From positions 1 to 42,689 of the forward strand of contig CAYOZN010000036.1 in the NCBI GenBank assembly GCA_964408455.1: a DNA stretch of 42,689 bases, written 5' to 3'. Under the pieces are notes generated by a model. That model was given only the letters and a program-made list of their open reading frames with translations. It was not told where the DNA came from and did no database searches. Made by a program: the position numbers and the translations under genes. Shown here piece after piece: positions 23,252-31,117 of the stretch (position 1 is the first letter of the stretch; every line of letters begins with the position of its first letter). Source of the stretch: CAYOZN01 sp964408455. Its GTDB lineage: Bacteria > Planctomycetota > Phycisphaerae > UBA1845 > UTPLA1.

Positions 23252-23866
23252 TTAATATTCACCCAACTCACGATAATCCCCCGGCGTATCCACATCCCAC
23301 GTCACACCCCTCGACGTACATTCAACAACATTCACAACCCCGCCATGCCGCCGCGGCAGCGCATTCAAACCCCCGTCACACTCGCTACCCAGAACAGATT
23401 CAACAAATTCCCTGCCAAAAATAACAGGATGACCCCGCCTCCCCCCGTGCGACGCAACCACAATCCGCGCCGGATCGTCACGGAATGCTGCAATGCACCG
23501 ATCAATATCCGCCGTCGCAATCCCCGGCTGATCGCCGGGGCATACCAGAAATCCATCCCCCGGCAGCATTGTCTCAAAATTAATCCAGTGCCGCACGCCC
23601 ATTCGCACCGAATCGATCATCTCGCTCGACGCGTCGTCATTGCGAATAATCGCTGCCCCCGCAATACCGGCAATCCCTGCCTGCCGCGCAATCTCCCCAT
23701 GGACGATCACCGCCACGCCCGCCACCATTGCCGCCGCCACGGCCTCCACCACCGCCCGCAGCATCGGTCGTCCGCCCACATCCAGCAGTTGCTTCGCCGT
23801 GCCCATCCGCCGCGACTGTCCCGCCGCCGGCACAATCCCAAATATTCGACAAACCTCCGCCGCCAT
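23252..23866 (-). CDS. mocA: molybdenum-cofactor cytidylyltransferase-like protein (MocA/YgfJ)
   Basis: A 204-residue nucleotidyltransferase of the MobA-like fold. The NTP-binding start is IVPAAGQSRRMGTAKQLL, with the metal-binding acidic site in LVCPGDQPGI and GGRRGHPVIFG further on. MocA attaches CMP to molybdopterin, giving the cofactor form used by the xanthine dehydrogenase family. In Escherichia coli the paralogue YgfJ lies in the purine cluster. The frame is open to 23932, but ATG 23866 starts just before the conserved strand, with AAGGA nine bases upstream and after the stop of the preceding gene. It is the last gene of the ygfK transcript and would serve the nearby dehydrogenase. Confidence 0.88.
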   Translation of the reverse strand: MAAEVCRIFGIVPAAGQSRRMGTAKQLLDVGGRPMLRAVVEAVAAAMVAGVAVIVHGEIARQAGIAGIAGAAIIRNDDASSEMIDSVRMGVRHWINFETMLPGDGFLVCPGDQPGIATADIDRCIAAFRDDPARIVVASHGGRRGHPVIFGREFVESVLGSECDGGLNALPRRHGGVVNVVECTSRGVTWDVDTPGDYRELGEY

Positions 23867-23892
23867 TCCCGACAATCCTTTCCCCGCCAGTC

Positions 23893-24273
23893 TCAGTCGA
23901 CGATTGGAATGCCATCCACCTGGCCCTTCCACACTTCCTCGATATAGCAGCGGATCGCCTCATCTCGATCGTCAAAATGCCGCTGCGTCGCCTCGACAAT
24001 ATGCCCCGGATAGAGTGGATGTGCCCGCTGCCAGTGCAGTTGCCATCCATCCTTCGCCGCAACCAGATAGTTCCCCTCGTACGCCGTCCTTCCGTCCGCC
24101 CCCGCCCGCGCCGCCTCGGGATAGACCCCGTCCCGCGCCAGCGCCGCCGCGACCGCCGACTCGATCTCCGCCCGCCGCAGAGGCGCCGCCGCGAACGCCC
24201 GCCGCTCCTCCACATTCAGGTGCCACGTCGCCACCAGCCGCTGTATTAATTCCAATCGCTTCACGGTCTCCAT
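23893..24273 (-). CDS. hypothetical protein between ygfK and mocA
   Basis: A 126-residue acidic/basic mixed soluble protein with no signal or membrane segment; I do not recognise a family. The C-terminal part has aromatic residues (WQLHWQRAHPLYPGH, VWKGQVDGIP). Its ATG lies inside the end of ygfK (13-base overlap), and mocA starts 26 bases after its stop, so it is firmly in that operon. A role in the YgfK or molybdenum hydroxylase system is inferred from position only. Confidence 0.7.
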   Translation of the reverse strand: METVKRLELIQRLVATWHLNVEERRAFAAAPLRRAEIESAVAAALARDGVYPEAARAGADGRTAYEGNYLVAAKDGWQLHWQRAHPLYPGHIVEATQRHFDDRDEAIRCYIEEVWKGQVDGIPIVD

Positions 24274-26360
24274 GTCGTCTGGTTCCCTGCATTGGCCTGA
24301 TTAATGCGCGCTTGGCTCAGCACCCCTTGAAAAAGAAATCGCATGACGTGATAGCACCACATGTCCAGGCGATGATCGACTCGCGGTTCTTGCATGCACT
24401 CAATGGACCGCACTGCCTGCGTCGGCGTCTCGATCGTAACCCTCAAAACGCCATCGTCGAAAATGGCCCCGTCCGTCGACTGCGGATTCAGGCAATACAC
24501 AGTGCCTCGAATACGCCCCTGAATGTAGACACGGCCGTCTTGCCGGCCCAGGACAAACCCGTCCCGCGGCGCCGCCCGCTCCCACGACGCCACGCTTCCA
24601 AAGAATGTCGGCTTCTTGATATAAGGCCCGCCATACTCCGGACAGAACGTGTCACAGTTCCCGCACTCATTGCAGAAATCCGCATAGCACGCAATCTGCA
24701 TCTTTTCGGTAATCTCAAACCGCCGGGCTTCCCCAAACCGCCAACGAATCCCCACCTTGCCAAGGGGGGGTTGGGGGGGTCCATGCCCGTCCGATGGCGC
24801 CCCTTCGACAATGACATCCCGATACTCAAACGCCACCACCGGCGTCGGATACGTGAAATTCGCCGCATTCGGACACACCGGCAGGCACTTGTCGCAGGTA
24901 ATGCAGTCAAATGTCACCAGTTGCCGGTCAATCCGCTTCGGCGCCTTGCGATTCTGCTCCGCCCGATATCGCGGCTCCCCGCGCGCCATCTCTGCCACAA
25001 CGCCGGTATTCAACAGCCCCGCCCATCGCACCGCCGCCGCATTCCGCTCCTCCGCATCTTCCCCGCACGCATGACCCTGCTCCGCCAGCCCGCGCGCCTC
25101 CGCCGCCTTGCCGAACGCCCGCAGCACATACTCCTCCATCGTCCCCGCGCCGCACTTCTCCATCGCCGCGCTCAGCCGATTGAGATACGCCGGCAGCCGC
25201 CCATAGCCCCCCGGTCGCAGCAGATCGGTGCTGATGGTCACCGGCACGATCCCACACGCCGCCACCAGCGGAAAATTGTGCTGGTCCACCCCCGCGCTGA
25301 ACGATATCGGAAATTCCGGCCCCATCGCCCGGCGGAATTCGTCCGTCAGTGTCATCGTGATGACGTGCAGCGGCTGCCCCGACAGGTACATCACCCTGTT
25401 GTCTGGCGTGAAGAACGCGCGATGATTCAGCACCTCCAGCGTATTGCTGAACTTCGCCCCGAACGACCGCCCGCGCCCCGCCGCAAAGCCCGCCAGCCGC
25501 CGGCACAGCGCCACGCCTTCGTCAAATGCCAGCCCGGTGGCATACGCCTCCGGGTTCACCGTCAGCTCGCGATAGCCCATCACCTCGTGCAGCAGATGCT
25601 CCAGCCGCTCGCGCCCCAGCATCGGCGGGTTCATCTTCACGATCACGTCAGACCCGCACTCGCCGATCAGAAACTCGCAGATCCGCTCAATCTCATCCGC
25701 CGGGCACCCGTGAAAGGTCGACAGCGTGATCGAGTCCGACAGCCGCGTGGCATAGTCCAGCCCCCGCGCCGCCGCGAACTCGCCCGGTATCTCGCCCCGC
25801 AGTTGCTCAACCATCGGCCCCGCGTTTCGCATCCCGTCCAGAAACGCACGCACCGTTTCGCTGCGAATCCCCGCCAGGTCATACCCCACGGAAATATCAA
25901 AGATCGCCTCGCCCGCCGCCCCGCGCAGCGCATCCCCTATCGCCTCATGCGCAAAGCGAAACATCTGGATCAGCATCGCCCCGGCCACATACTCCCGAAG
26001 CGACTCCTCCACCCGCAGCTCCTGAGACCACTCCACGTTGTAGCCGATGTTCGTCATGTCGATGCACGGCCGCGGAATCGTCAGCCGGTCATTCACCTGC
26101 ACCGTCTTCAATTCCAGAATCCGCGCCCCGGCGACGTACGACAGCAGCAGGTTCTGCGCCATCTGCGTGTGCGGTCCCGCCGCCGGCCCCACCGCGTTCC
26201 CCGCCGCCCGCCCGTGAAATCGCACGCCCAGGTCCGGCCCCTCCGCCGGCGGCAAATACCACCGGCTCCGCGGCAGCTCGAACAGCGCATTTTGCACGCG
26301 CGGCTCGCAATAAAGCCGGGCGACAAGGTCTCGAAATGGAGCGGGCACCAGCTCGGCCAT
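24261..26360 (-). CDS. ygfK: YgfK-type iron-sulfur protein, short form
   Basis: A 699-residue homologue of YgfK (annotated as putative selenate reductase subunit). The N-terminal TIM-barrel-like part matches: VGPAAGPHTQMAQNLL, ILELKTVQVNDRL, STFHGCPADEIERIC and TDLLRPGGYGRLP. The C-terminal part has two [4Fe-4S] motifs, CITCDKCLPVCPN (about 485) and CNECGNCDTFCPE (about 557). Escherichia coli YgfK is about 1030 residues because a GltD-like FAD/NAD module sits between these parts; it is absent here with no sign of a broken frame. A CCCCCC...GGGGGG palindrome is inserted in frame at about residues 527-538. It is probably an electron-transferring reductase in purine degradation. First gene of the run ygfK, 23893 gene, mocA. 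Confidence 0.88.
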   Translation of the reverse strand: MAELVPAPFRDLVARLYCEPRVQNALFELPRSRWYLPPAEGPDLGVRFHGRAAGNAVGPAAGPHTQMAQNLLLSYVAGARILELKTVQVNDRLTIPRPCIDMTNIGYNVEWSQELRVEESLREYVAGAMLIQMFRFAHEAIGDALRGAAGEAIFDISVGYDLAGIRSETVRAFLDGMRNAGPMVEQLRGEIPGEFAAARGLDYATRLSDSITLSTFHGCPADEIERICEFLIGECGSDVIVKMNPPMLGRERLEHLLHEVMGYRELTVNPEAYATGLAFDEGVALCRRLAGFAAGRGRSFGAKFSNTLEVLNHRAFFTPDNRVMYLSGQPLHVITMTLTDEFRRAMGPEFPISFSAGVDQHNFPLVAACGIVPVTISTDLLRPGGYGRLPAYLNRLSAAMEKCGAGTMEEYVLRAFGKAAEARGLAEQGHACGEDAEERNAAAVRWAGLLNTGVVAEMARGEPRYRAEQNRKAPKRIDRQLVTFDCITCDKCLPVCPNAANFTYPTPVVAFEYRDVIVEGAPSDGHGPPQPPLGKVGIRWRFGEARRFEITEKMQIACYADFCNECGNCDTFCPEYGGPYIKKPTFFGSVASWERAAPRDGFVLGRQDGRVYIQGRIRGTVYCLNPQSTDGAIFDDGVLRVTIETPTQAVRSIECMQEPRVDHRLDMWCYHVMRFLFQGVLSQARINQANAGNQTTWRP
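24754..24781. repeat. G/C-block palindrome (copy 2) inside ygfK
   Basis: CACCTTGCCAAGG followed by two G-runs separated by TT. In the gene strand it encodes GPPQPPLGKVG, in frame and in the same orientation relative to the gene as copy 1. The left C-run is partly decayed. Confidence 0.88.
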
Positions 26361-26497
26361 CCGGCCTATTCTAACGTCAAGCTCCGTTTCAGTCCGAATT
26401 AGAGGCGGAGTTACTGCTGCACGAGCTTTTCGCCATAATCGCTATGAGCTAAACTCTATATGGATGCCTGCAACGCCAAGCGGACGAAAGGCACATC

Positions 26498-26833
26498 ATG
26501 GCATTGTTGAGCCCTTGTCAACTTGATGCAGAGCTTGAAAAGATCATCTCGCGGCTGCGAGATGCCCTTCATCCGACATGTATTTACCTGTTCGGATCGT
26601 ACGCCTACGGCGAGCCGACCCGCGATAGCGACGTCGATCTCCTGGTGATCGTCGAGGACAGCGATCTTCCAGGGCACGAACGCGATGCCGCAGCCTATCG
26701 CGCGCTCGGCGACATCCGACTTCCAATCGACGTGCAGGTATATACTCGGCGGGAATTTGAAGAACGCGCCTCGCTGCGCGTCTCATTTGAAAAAACCGTC
26801 AAAGCAAGAGGCAAGATCGTCTATGCCGCTTGA
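26498..26833 (+). CDS. MNT-type nucleotidyltransferase (antitoxin of MNT/HEPN pair)
   Basis: A 111-residue minimal nucleotidyltransferase. The hallmark GSYAYGEPTRDSDVDLLVIV carries the GS motif and the DxD metal site, with a third acidic residue in IDVQVYT. In MNT/HEPN modules this enzyme adds nucleotides to, and so neutralises, the HEPN ribonuclease. AAAGG eight bases before the ATG supports the start. Its end overlaps the HEPN gene by 11 bases, the usual arrangement. It lies directly upstream of the xanthine dehydrogenase gene. Confidence 0.9.
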   Translation: MALLSPCQLDAELEKIISRLRDALHPTCIYLFGSYAYGEPTRDSDVDLLVIVEDSDLPGHERDAAAYRALGDIRLPIDVQVYTRREFEERASLRVSFEKTVKARGKIVYAA

Positions 26834-27206
26834 CGAGGCAGAACTGCGGCGATGGCTTGAGAAGGCGGATCGCGACCATCGATCCGCCGTTGCATTGATA
26901 GCTGTTACGCCAGCGATTACGGATACGGCTGCTTTTCATTGCCAGCAAGCCGTCGAAAAGTATTTGAAAGCGTACTTGTTTTCGCAGGGGATCGATTTTG
27001 AGCGTACGCATGACCTGCACGCCCTCGTATTGTTGTGCTCCGATCGCGACGCGAGTTTCTTGAGCATGCGAGATCGTGCCGCCACGCTTACGCCCTATGC
27101 AGTGCGGTTCCGCTACCCCGGGCCGGTAGATCCAACCGTCGAGGCCGTTCAGGCGGCCATCGCCATTGTGAACGAGATCGCGGCGTTTGTGCGCGCCAGA
27201 GTCTGA
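26823..27206 (+). CDS. HEPN-domain protein (toxin of MNT/HEPN pair)
   Basis: A 127-residue helical HEPN protein. Family blocks are WLEKADRDHRSA, FHCQQAVEKYLKAYL and the RTHDLH sequence, which fits the Rx4H catalytic motif of HEPN ribonucleases. The ATG at 26823 overlaps the MNT gene; longer upstream reading has no ribosome site. Only 10 bases separate its stop from the xanthine dehydrogenase ATG, so the three genes may share one transcript, odd for a toxin module and a catabolic enzyme. Confidence 0.88.
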   Translation: MPLDEAELRRWLEKADRDHRSAVALIAVTPAITDTAAFHCQQAVEKYLKAYLFSQGIDFERTHDLHALVLLCSDRDASFLSMRDRAATLTPYAVRFRYPGPVDPTVEAVQAAIAIVNEIAAFVRARV

Positions 27207-27216
27207 ACACGCTCCC

Positions 27217-29955
27217 ATGACCGACCAGTCACCGAATCCGGGCCCGAACGCACTCGTCGCCGACGACGTAGTCGCCTTCACCTTGAACGGCCGCCCCGTC
27301 TCCGCCCCCGACCGAGGCCAGACCCTCCTCGACCTCCTCCGCGACGACTTCGACATCATCTCCCCCAAGAACGGCTGCCAGCCCATGGGTCAGTGCGGCT
27401 GCTGCACCATCCTCATCGACGACAAACCTCGCCTCTCCTGCACCCTCCCGGCAAAGGCCGCCGCCGGCAAACAGATCACCACCCTCGAGGGCCTCCCCGA
27501 AAACACGCGCCGCCAGATCGCCGACTGCTTCGTCCACGCCGGCGGTGTGCAGTGCGGCTTCTGCATCCCCGGCATCGCCGTCCGCGCCCATGCCCTCTGC
27601 GGGAAGAACGCCTGCCCCTCGCGCGACGAAATCAACCACGACCTCCGCGCCCACCTCTGCCGCTGCACCGGCTACACCAAGATCGTCGATGCCGTCGACC
27701 TGCTCGCCCGCGTGCGCCGCGGCGAACCCATGCCCGAAAACGGCTCCACCGGCCGCGTCGGCGAACGCCTCCACCGCCACACCGGTCACGAGGCCGCCCT
27801 CGGCGACCGCCGCTATATCGACGACATCAAAGTCCCCGGCATGTGCTTCGCCGCCCCGCGCCTCAGCGATCATCCGCGCGCCCTGGTCAAGCGCATCGAC
27901 CCCGCCCCCGCCCTCGCCCTCCCCGGTGTCATCCGCGTTGTCACCGCCGCCGATGTCCCCGGCAATCGCCACGTCGGCCTCATCACCCCCGACTGGCCCG
28001 TCTTCGTCGCCGAGGGCGAGGAGACGCGCTACATCGGCGACGTCATCGCCTTCGTCGTCGCCGAAGATGTTCACACCGCCCGCCGCGCGGCGAGCCTCAT
28101 CGCCGTCGACTACGACGTCCGCCCGCCTCTCACCACGCCCGACGAAGCGCTCAAGCCCGACGCCCCGAAGATCCACCCGAAGGGCAACCTGCTCGCCCGC
28201 TCCGCCCTCGTCCGCGGCGAACCAGATGCCATCCTCGCGGCATCCGCCCACGTCATCGAGGACACCTGGCAGACCCAGTGCATCGAGCACATGTACCTCG
28301 AGCCCGAAGCCTCCATCGCCATTCCCCTGGAAGCTCCCCCCCTTACCTCCAGCACTACTCCCCCCCTTACCAAGGGGGGGCAGGGGGGGGTTCTCCGCGT
28401 CCTCTCCCAGGGCCAGGGCATCTTCGACGACCAGCGACAGATCGCGAGCGTCCTCGGCCTGCCCCGCGAGCACATCCACGTCGAGCTCGTCTCCAACGGC
28501 GGCGCCTTCGGCGGCAAGGAGGACATGAGCGTCCAGGCCCAGACCGCCCTCTGCGCCCTGCTCGTCGGCCGCCCGGTCAAGTGCACGCTGACGCGCGAAG
28601 AGAGCATGCGGGTGCACCCCAAGCGCCACCCGGTCCGCATCTCCCTCAAAGTCGGCTGCGACGCCGAAGGCCGCCTCACCGCCGTCCGCGCCCGCATCGT
28701 CGGCGACAAGGGCGCCTACGCCAGCGTCGGCGCCAAGGTGCTGGAGCGCGCCGCCGGCCACGCCATCGGCCCCTACAAGTGCGACCACATCGACATCGAG
28801 TCCCTCGCCGTCTACACCAATAACCCGCCCAACGGCGCCATGCGCGGCTTCGGTGCCAACCAGGCGGCATTCGCCATCGAGGGCGCGCTGGACATGCTCG
28901 CGGCCAGGATCGGCATCGACGGCTGGGAGATCCGCTGGCGAAACATCCTCCGCCAGGGCGATCGCTTCTGCACCGGCCAGCGCCTGGTCAAACCCTTCGG
29001 CCTCGAACAAACGCTCCTCGCCGTCCGCGATGCCTACCGCGGCGCGAAATTCGCCGGCATCGCCTGCGGCATCAAGAACGTCGGTATCGGCAACGGCCTC
29101 CCCGAAATCGGCCGCGCCAGCCTCACCGTCGAGCCCGATGGTCACATCACCCTCCGCACCGGCCACACCGAGATGGGTCAAGGCCTCTTCACCGTCGCCA
29201 TCCAGACCGCCGTCGAGGAGACCGGCCTGCCCGCCGCCGTCTTCCGTGCCGCCTGCGACACGTCCGATCCCAACGACAGCGGCCAGACCACCGGCAGCCG
29301 CGGCACCGTCCTCACTTGCCACGCCGTCATCGACGCCTGCCGCAGACTAAACGCCGACCTCAAGTCCGGGTGCCACTGCTCTGTGAGCAGTGCTCGCGAG
29401 GCCACCACGGCCGCACTCTCCTCCCTCCTTCCCCTCGCCGGACGCAAATACCTCGGCGAATGGACCTGCTATCCCACCGACAAGTTCGGCGCCGACGTCC
29501 CCGACCCCAGGACACACCTGACCTACGGCTTCGCCACCCAGGTCTGCATCCTCGACGACACCGGCGCCATCGCCCGCTTCATCGCCGCCCACGATGTCGG
29601 TCGCGTCATGAACCCCACGCTCCTCGAAGGCCAGATGGAAGGCTCCATCCACATGGGCCTCGGCTACGCCCTGACCGAGGAATTCGTCTACGACAACGCC
29701 CGCCTCGCGACAAAGGATGTGAAAGGCTGCGGCGTCCTCCGCGCCCACCAGATGCCGCCCATCGAGCTCCACCTCATCGAAGTCCCCGACCCCGACTGCC
29801 CCTACGGCGCCCGCGGCGTCGCCGAAATCGGCCTCGTCCCCACCGCCCCCGCCGTCGCCGGCGCCCTCGCCCGCTTCGAAGGCTTCCACCGCACCACGCT
29901 CCCGATGAAGGACTCCCCCGCGGCAAAGGCCCTCCTGCCGCGGCAGTATCGCTAG
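27217..29955 (+). CDS. xanthine dehydrogenase family protein, [2Fe-2S] plus molybdopterin (selenium-dependent type)
   Basis: A 912-residue single-chain molybdenum hydroxylase without an FAD domain. Residues 1-165 hold both [2Fe-2S] sites: GCQPMGQCGCCT with Cys75, and CGFC (112, 115) with CRC (147-149). The molybdopterin domain shows GQGIFDDQRQ, SNGGAFGGKEDMS, MRGFGANQAAF, GHTEMGQGLFT and the catalytic Glu870 in GVAEIGLVPTAPAV. The domain order and blocks fit the group called selenium-dependent xanthine dehydrogenase, which uses a labile selenium in the active site (inferred from family, not visible). ATG 27217 is chosen over an upstream GTG. Two repeats are inserted in frame, at residues about 371-391 and 718-726. 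XdhC and MocA are encoded nearby. Confidence 0.9.
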   Translation: MTDQSPNPGPNALVADDVVAFTLNGRPVSAPDRGQTLLDLLRDDFDIISPKNGCQPMGQCGCCTILIDDKPRLSCTLPAKAAAGKQITTLEGLPENTRRQIADCFVHAGGVQCGFCIPGIAVRAHALCGKNACPSRDEINHDLRAHLCRCTGYTKIVDAVDLLARVRRGEPMPENGSTGRVGERLHRHTGHEAALGDRRYIDDIKVPGMCFAAPRLSDHPRALVKRIDPAPALALPGVIRVVTAADVPGNRHVGLITPDWPVFVAEGEETRYIGDVIAFVVAEDVHTARRAASLIAVDYDVRPPLTTPDEALKPDAPKIHPKGNLLARSALVRGEPDAILAASAHVIEDTWQTQCIEHMYLEPEASIAIPLEAPPLTSSTTPPLTKGGQGGVLRVLSQGQGIFDDQRQIASVLGLPREHIHVELVSNGGAFGGKEDMSVQAQTALCALLVGRPVKCTLTREESMRVHPKRHPVRISLKVGCDAEGRLTAVRARIVGDKGAYASVGAKVLERAAGHAIGPYKCDHIDIESLAVYTNNPPNGAMRGFGANQAAFAIEGALDMLAARIGIDGWEIRWRNILRQGDRFCTGQRLVKPFGLEQTLLAVRDAYRGAKFAGIACGIKNVGIGNGLPEIGRASLTVEPDGHITLRTGHTEMGQGLFTVAIQTAVEETGLPAAVFRAACDTSDPNDSGQTTGSRGTVLTCHAVIDACRRLNADLKSGCHCSVSSAREATTAALSSLLPLAGRKYLGEWTCYPTDKFGADVPDPRTHLTYGFATQVCILDDTGAIARFIAAHDVGRVMNPTLLEGQMEGSIHMGLGYALTEEFVYDNARLATKDVKGCGVLRAHQMPPIELHLIEVPDPDCPYGARGVAEIGLVPTAPAVAGALARFEGFHRTTLPMKDSPAAKALLPRQYR
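28358..28392. repeat. G/C-block palindrome (copy 3) inside the xanthine dehydrogenase gene
   Basis: A C-run, CCTTACCAAGG and two G-runs separated by CA, encoding TPPLTKGGQGGV. It reads in the opposite orientation relative to its gene compared with copies 1 and 2, yet remains open. A partial second copy of the left arm (CCCCCCCTTACC) stands just before it at about 28335-28346. Confidence 0.9.
29368..29394. repeat. GCCACTGC-family palindrome inside the xanthine dehydrogenase gene
   Basis: GGTGCCACTGCTCTGTGAGC followed by AGTGCTC; the same variant as the array B copy near 12325. It is translated as GCHCSVSSA in frame, adding two Cys and one His to the protein. Confidence 0.85.
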
Positions 29956-30065
29956 CGCCGGTTCCCGAAGCTCTCGTGTTGGTGTCCGCGGCGGCGAACC
30001 CCGCCCCGTTGGAAGTTCGCTTCAAAAAAATGTCCGGCTCCAGGGCCGCGCCGATGTGTTAAAAT

Positions 30066-30302
30066 ATGAATATGGACTGGCAAGTCCACATCGAACGTGT
30101 GCCCGGCGTCATGCTCGGAAAACCAATCTTTCGCGGCACGCGCATTACCGTGGAGTTCGTCCTCGAGCGCCTCGCCCAGGGCGCAAGGCCGGAAGACTTG
30201 GTACGCAGCCATCCCCCCCTGACATTGGATCAGGTGCGGGCCGCGCTGGCGTATGCGGTGTCGTCGGTGCGACAGGACGAATTGGTTCTTGATACGCCAT
30301 GA
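30066..30302 (+). CDS. DUF433 protein (antitoxin-type)
   Basis: A 78-residue DUF433 protein with the family block PGVMLGKPIFRGTRITVEFVLERLAQG and a helix-turn-helix-like centre (LTLDQVRAALAYA). DUF433 proteins pair with DUF5615 PIN-like proteins as VapBC-type modules. ATG 30066 or 30072. A TTAAAAT just before the ATG could be a -10 box, in which case the mRNA would be nearly leaderless. The end overlaps the next gene by four bases. Confidence 0.87.
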   Translation: MNMDWQVHIERVPGVMLGKPIFRGTRITVEFVLERLAQGARPEDLVRSHPPLTLDQVRAALAYAVSSVRQDELVLDTP

Positions 30303-30730
30303 AGTTCCTGGCCGATGCCAACATCAGCATCGAAATGGTCGCCATGCTGCGCGAATTGGGCCACGATTGCTCGGATCCTGCCGCGATTCCACCGCGCATG
30401 CAGGATGTCGATGTCCTGCGCGGCGCCGCTGACAACGACCGGATCGTGATTACATCCGACAAGGACTTCGGCGAACTTGTCTTCGTTCACGCGATCCGTT
30501 GTCCGGGCGTGGTGATCGTCGCCTGGATCGAGTCGCAGCACGCCGCCACCGGCGCCTACCCCGCCGATCTCTCCGGTTACAGCTTCCGCTTCAGCCCCAG
30601 CCCCCGCCGCTTCCAGCTCGGCCGCTACCACGCCACCCCCTCTGGCTACAGCGTCGCCTGGTACGTCGTCACCCCCAGCACCTCCCACTGGTACGCCTCC
30701 GACACCGGCTGGGGCTATTATCCCGACTAG
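30299..30730 (+). CDS. DUF5615 PIN-like protein with an unrelated C-terminus
   Basis: Residues 1-75 are a clear PIN-like DUF5615 start: MKFLADANISIEMVAMLRE with the first acidic site (Asp6), then ITSDKDFGELVF with the further acidic residues, and PGVVIVAW. After about residue 78 the protein departs from the family: the last 65 residues are rich in Ser, Tyr, Trp, Pro and Gly (YSVAWYVVTPSTSHWY) and look like part of another, perhaps secreted, protein. The base composition shifts to the C-rich style of surrounding genes at about 30530. The toxin fold is therefore probably truncated and fused after a deletion or recombination. ATG overlaps the DUF433 gene (ATGA). Confidence 0.75.
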   Translation: MKFLADANISIEMVAMLRELGHDCSDPAAIPPRMQDVDVLRGAADNDRIVITSDKDFGELVFVHAIRCPGVVIVAWIESQHAATGAYPADLSGYSFRFSPSPRRFQLGRYHATPSGYSVAWYVVTPSTSHWYASDTGWGYYPD

Positions 30731-30768
30731 GTTCCCGCCGCCTCCGCGCTTCAGACGCGTCCGCTGCG

Positions 30769-30798
30769 TTACCTCGTCTACAAAGTATCTGGTATGAT
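30769..30798 (+). promoter_or_regulatory. possible sigma70-type promoter of the ParD/ParE pair
   Basis: TTACCT at 30769-30774 and TATGAT at 30793-30798, spacer 18, about 50 bases before the parD-like ATG. The -10 is good, the -35 weak. Confidence 0.4.
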
Positions 30799-30850
30799 GA
30801 GTTCAAACCTGTAACCGCAGAGCTACGACGCCTGGCATCAGGACACGATC

Positions 30851-31117
30851 ATGAGAATCACGCTGGATGAAAAAACGGAACGGCTGGTAAAGAAAAAAGT
30901 TCAATCTGGCCAGTATCAGCGCCCCGAAGACGTCATTCGCGCTGCTGTCGGCAGCTTGATTGCTCAGGAATCGTTCGGCGATTTCAAGCCGGGAGAATTG
31001 AACCGGCTCCTGCGAGCGGGCGAAGTCAGCATTAAACGAAGCGGGACACTGGATGCAGATGACGCGCTTCGTCAGCGCCGCATTCGCCGAAAGAAACGCC
31101 GGGCGAAATCCAAGTGA
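30851..31117 (+). CDS. ParD-like antitoxin
   Basis: An 88-residue protein with a ribbon-helix-helix-like N-terminus (MRITLDEKTERLVKKKVQSG, then YQRPEDVIRAAVGSLIAQE) and a charged C-terminus expected to wrap the toxin. The layout is that of ParD/CopG-type antitoxins that repress their own promoter. Its stop overlaps the toxin start by four bases (GTGA). The very basic tail (RRIRRKKRRAKSK) is unusual for this family, in which the toxin-binding tail is often acidic. Confidence 0.85.
   Translation: MRITLDEKTERLVKKKVQSGQYQRPEDVIRAAVGSLIAQESFGDFKPGELNRLLRAGEVSIKRSGTLDADDALRQRRIRRKKRRAKSK

Noticed and set aside
23640..26402. 920-residue plus-strand frame
   Set aside because: Arg/Pro-rich shadow across mocA, the 23893 gene and ygfK.
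27229..29322. 697-residue minus-strand frame
   Set aside because: Gly/Ala/Asp-rich shadow of the xanthine dehydrogenase gene.
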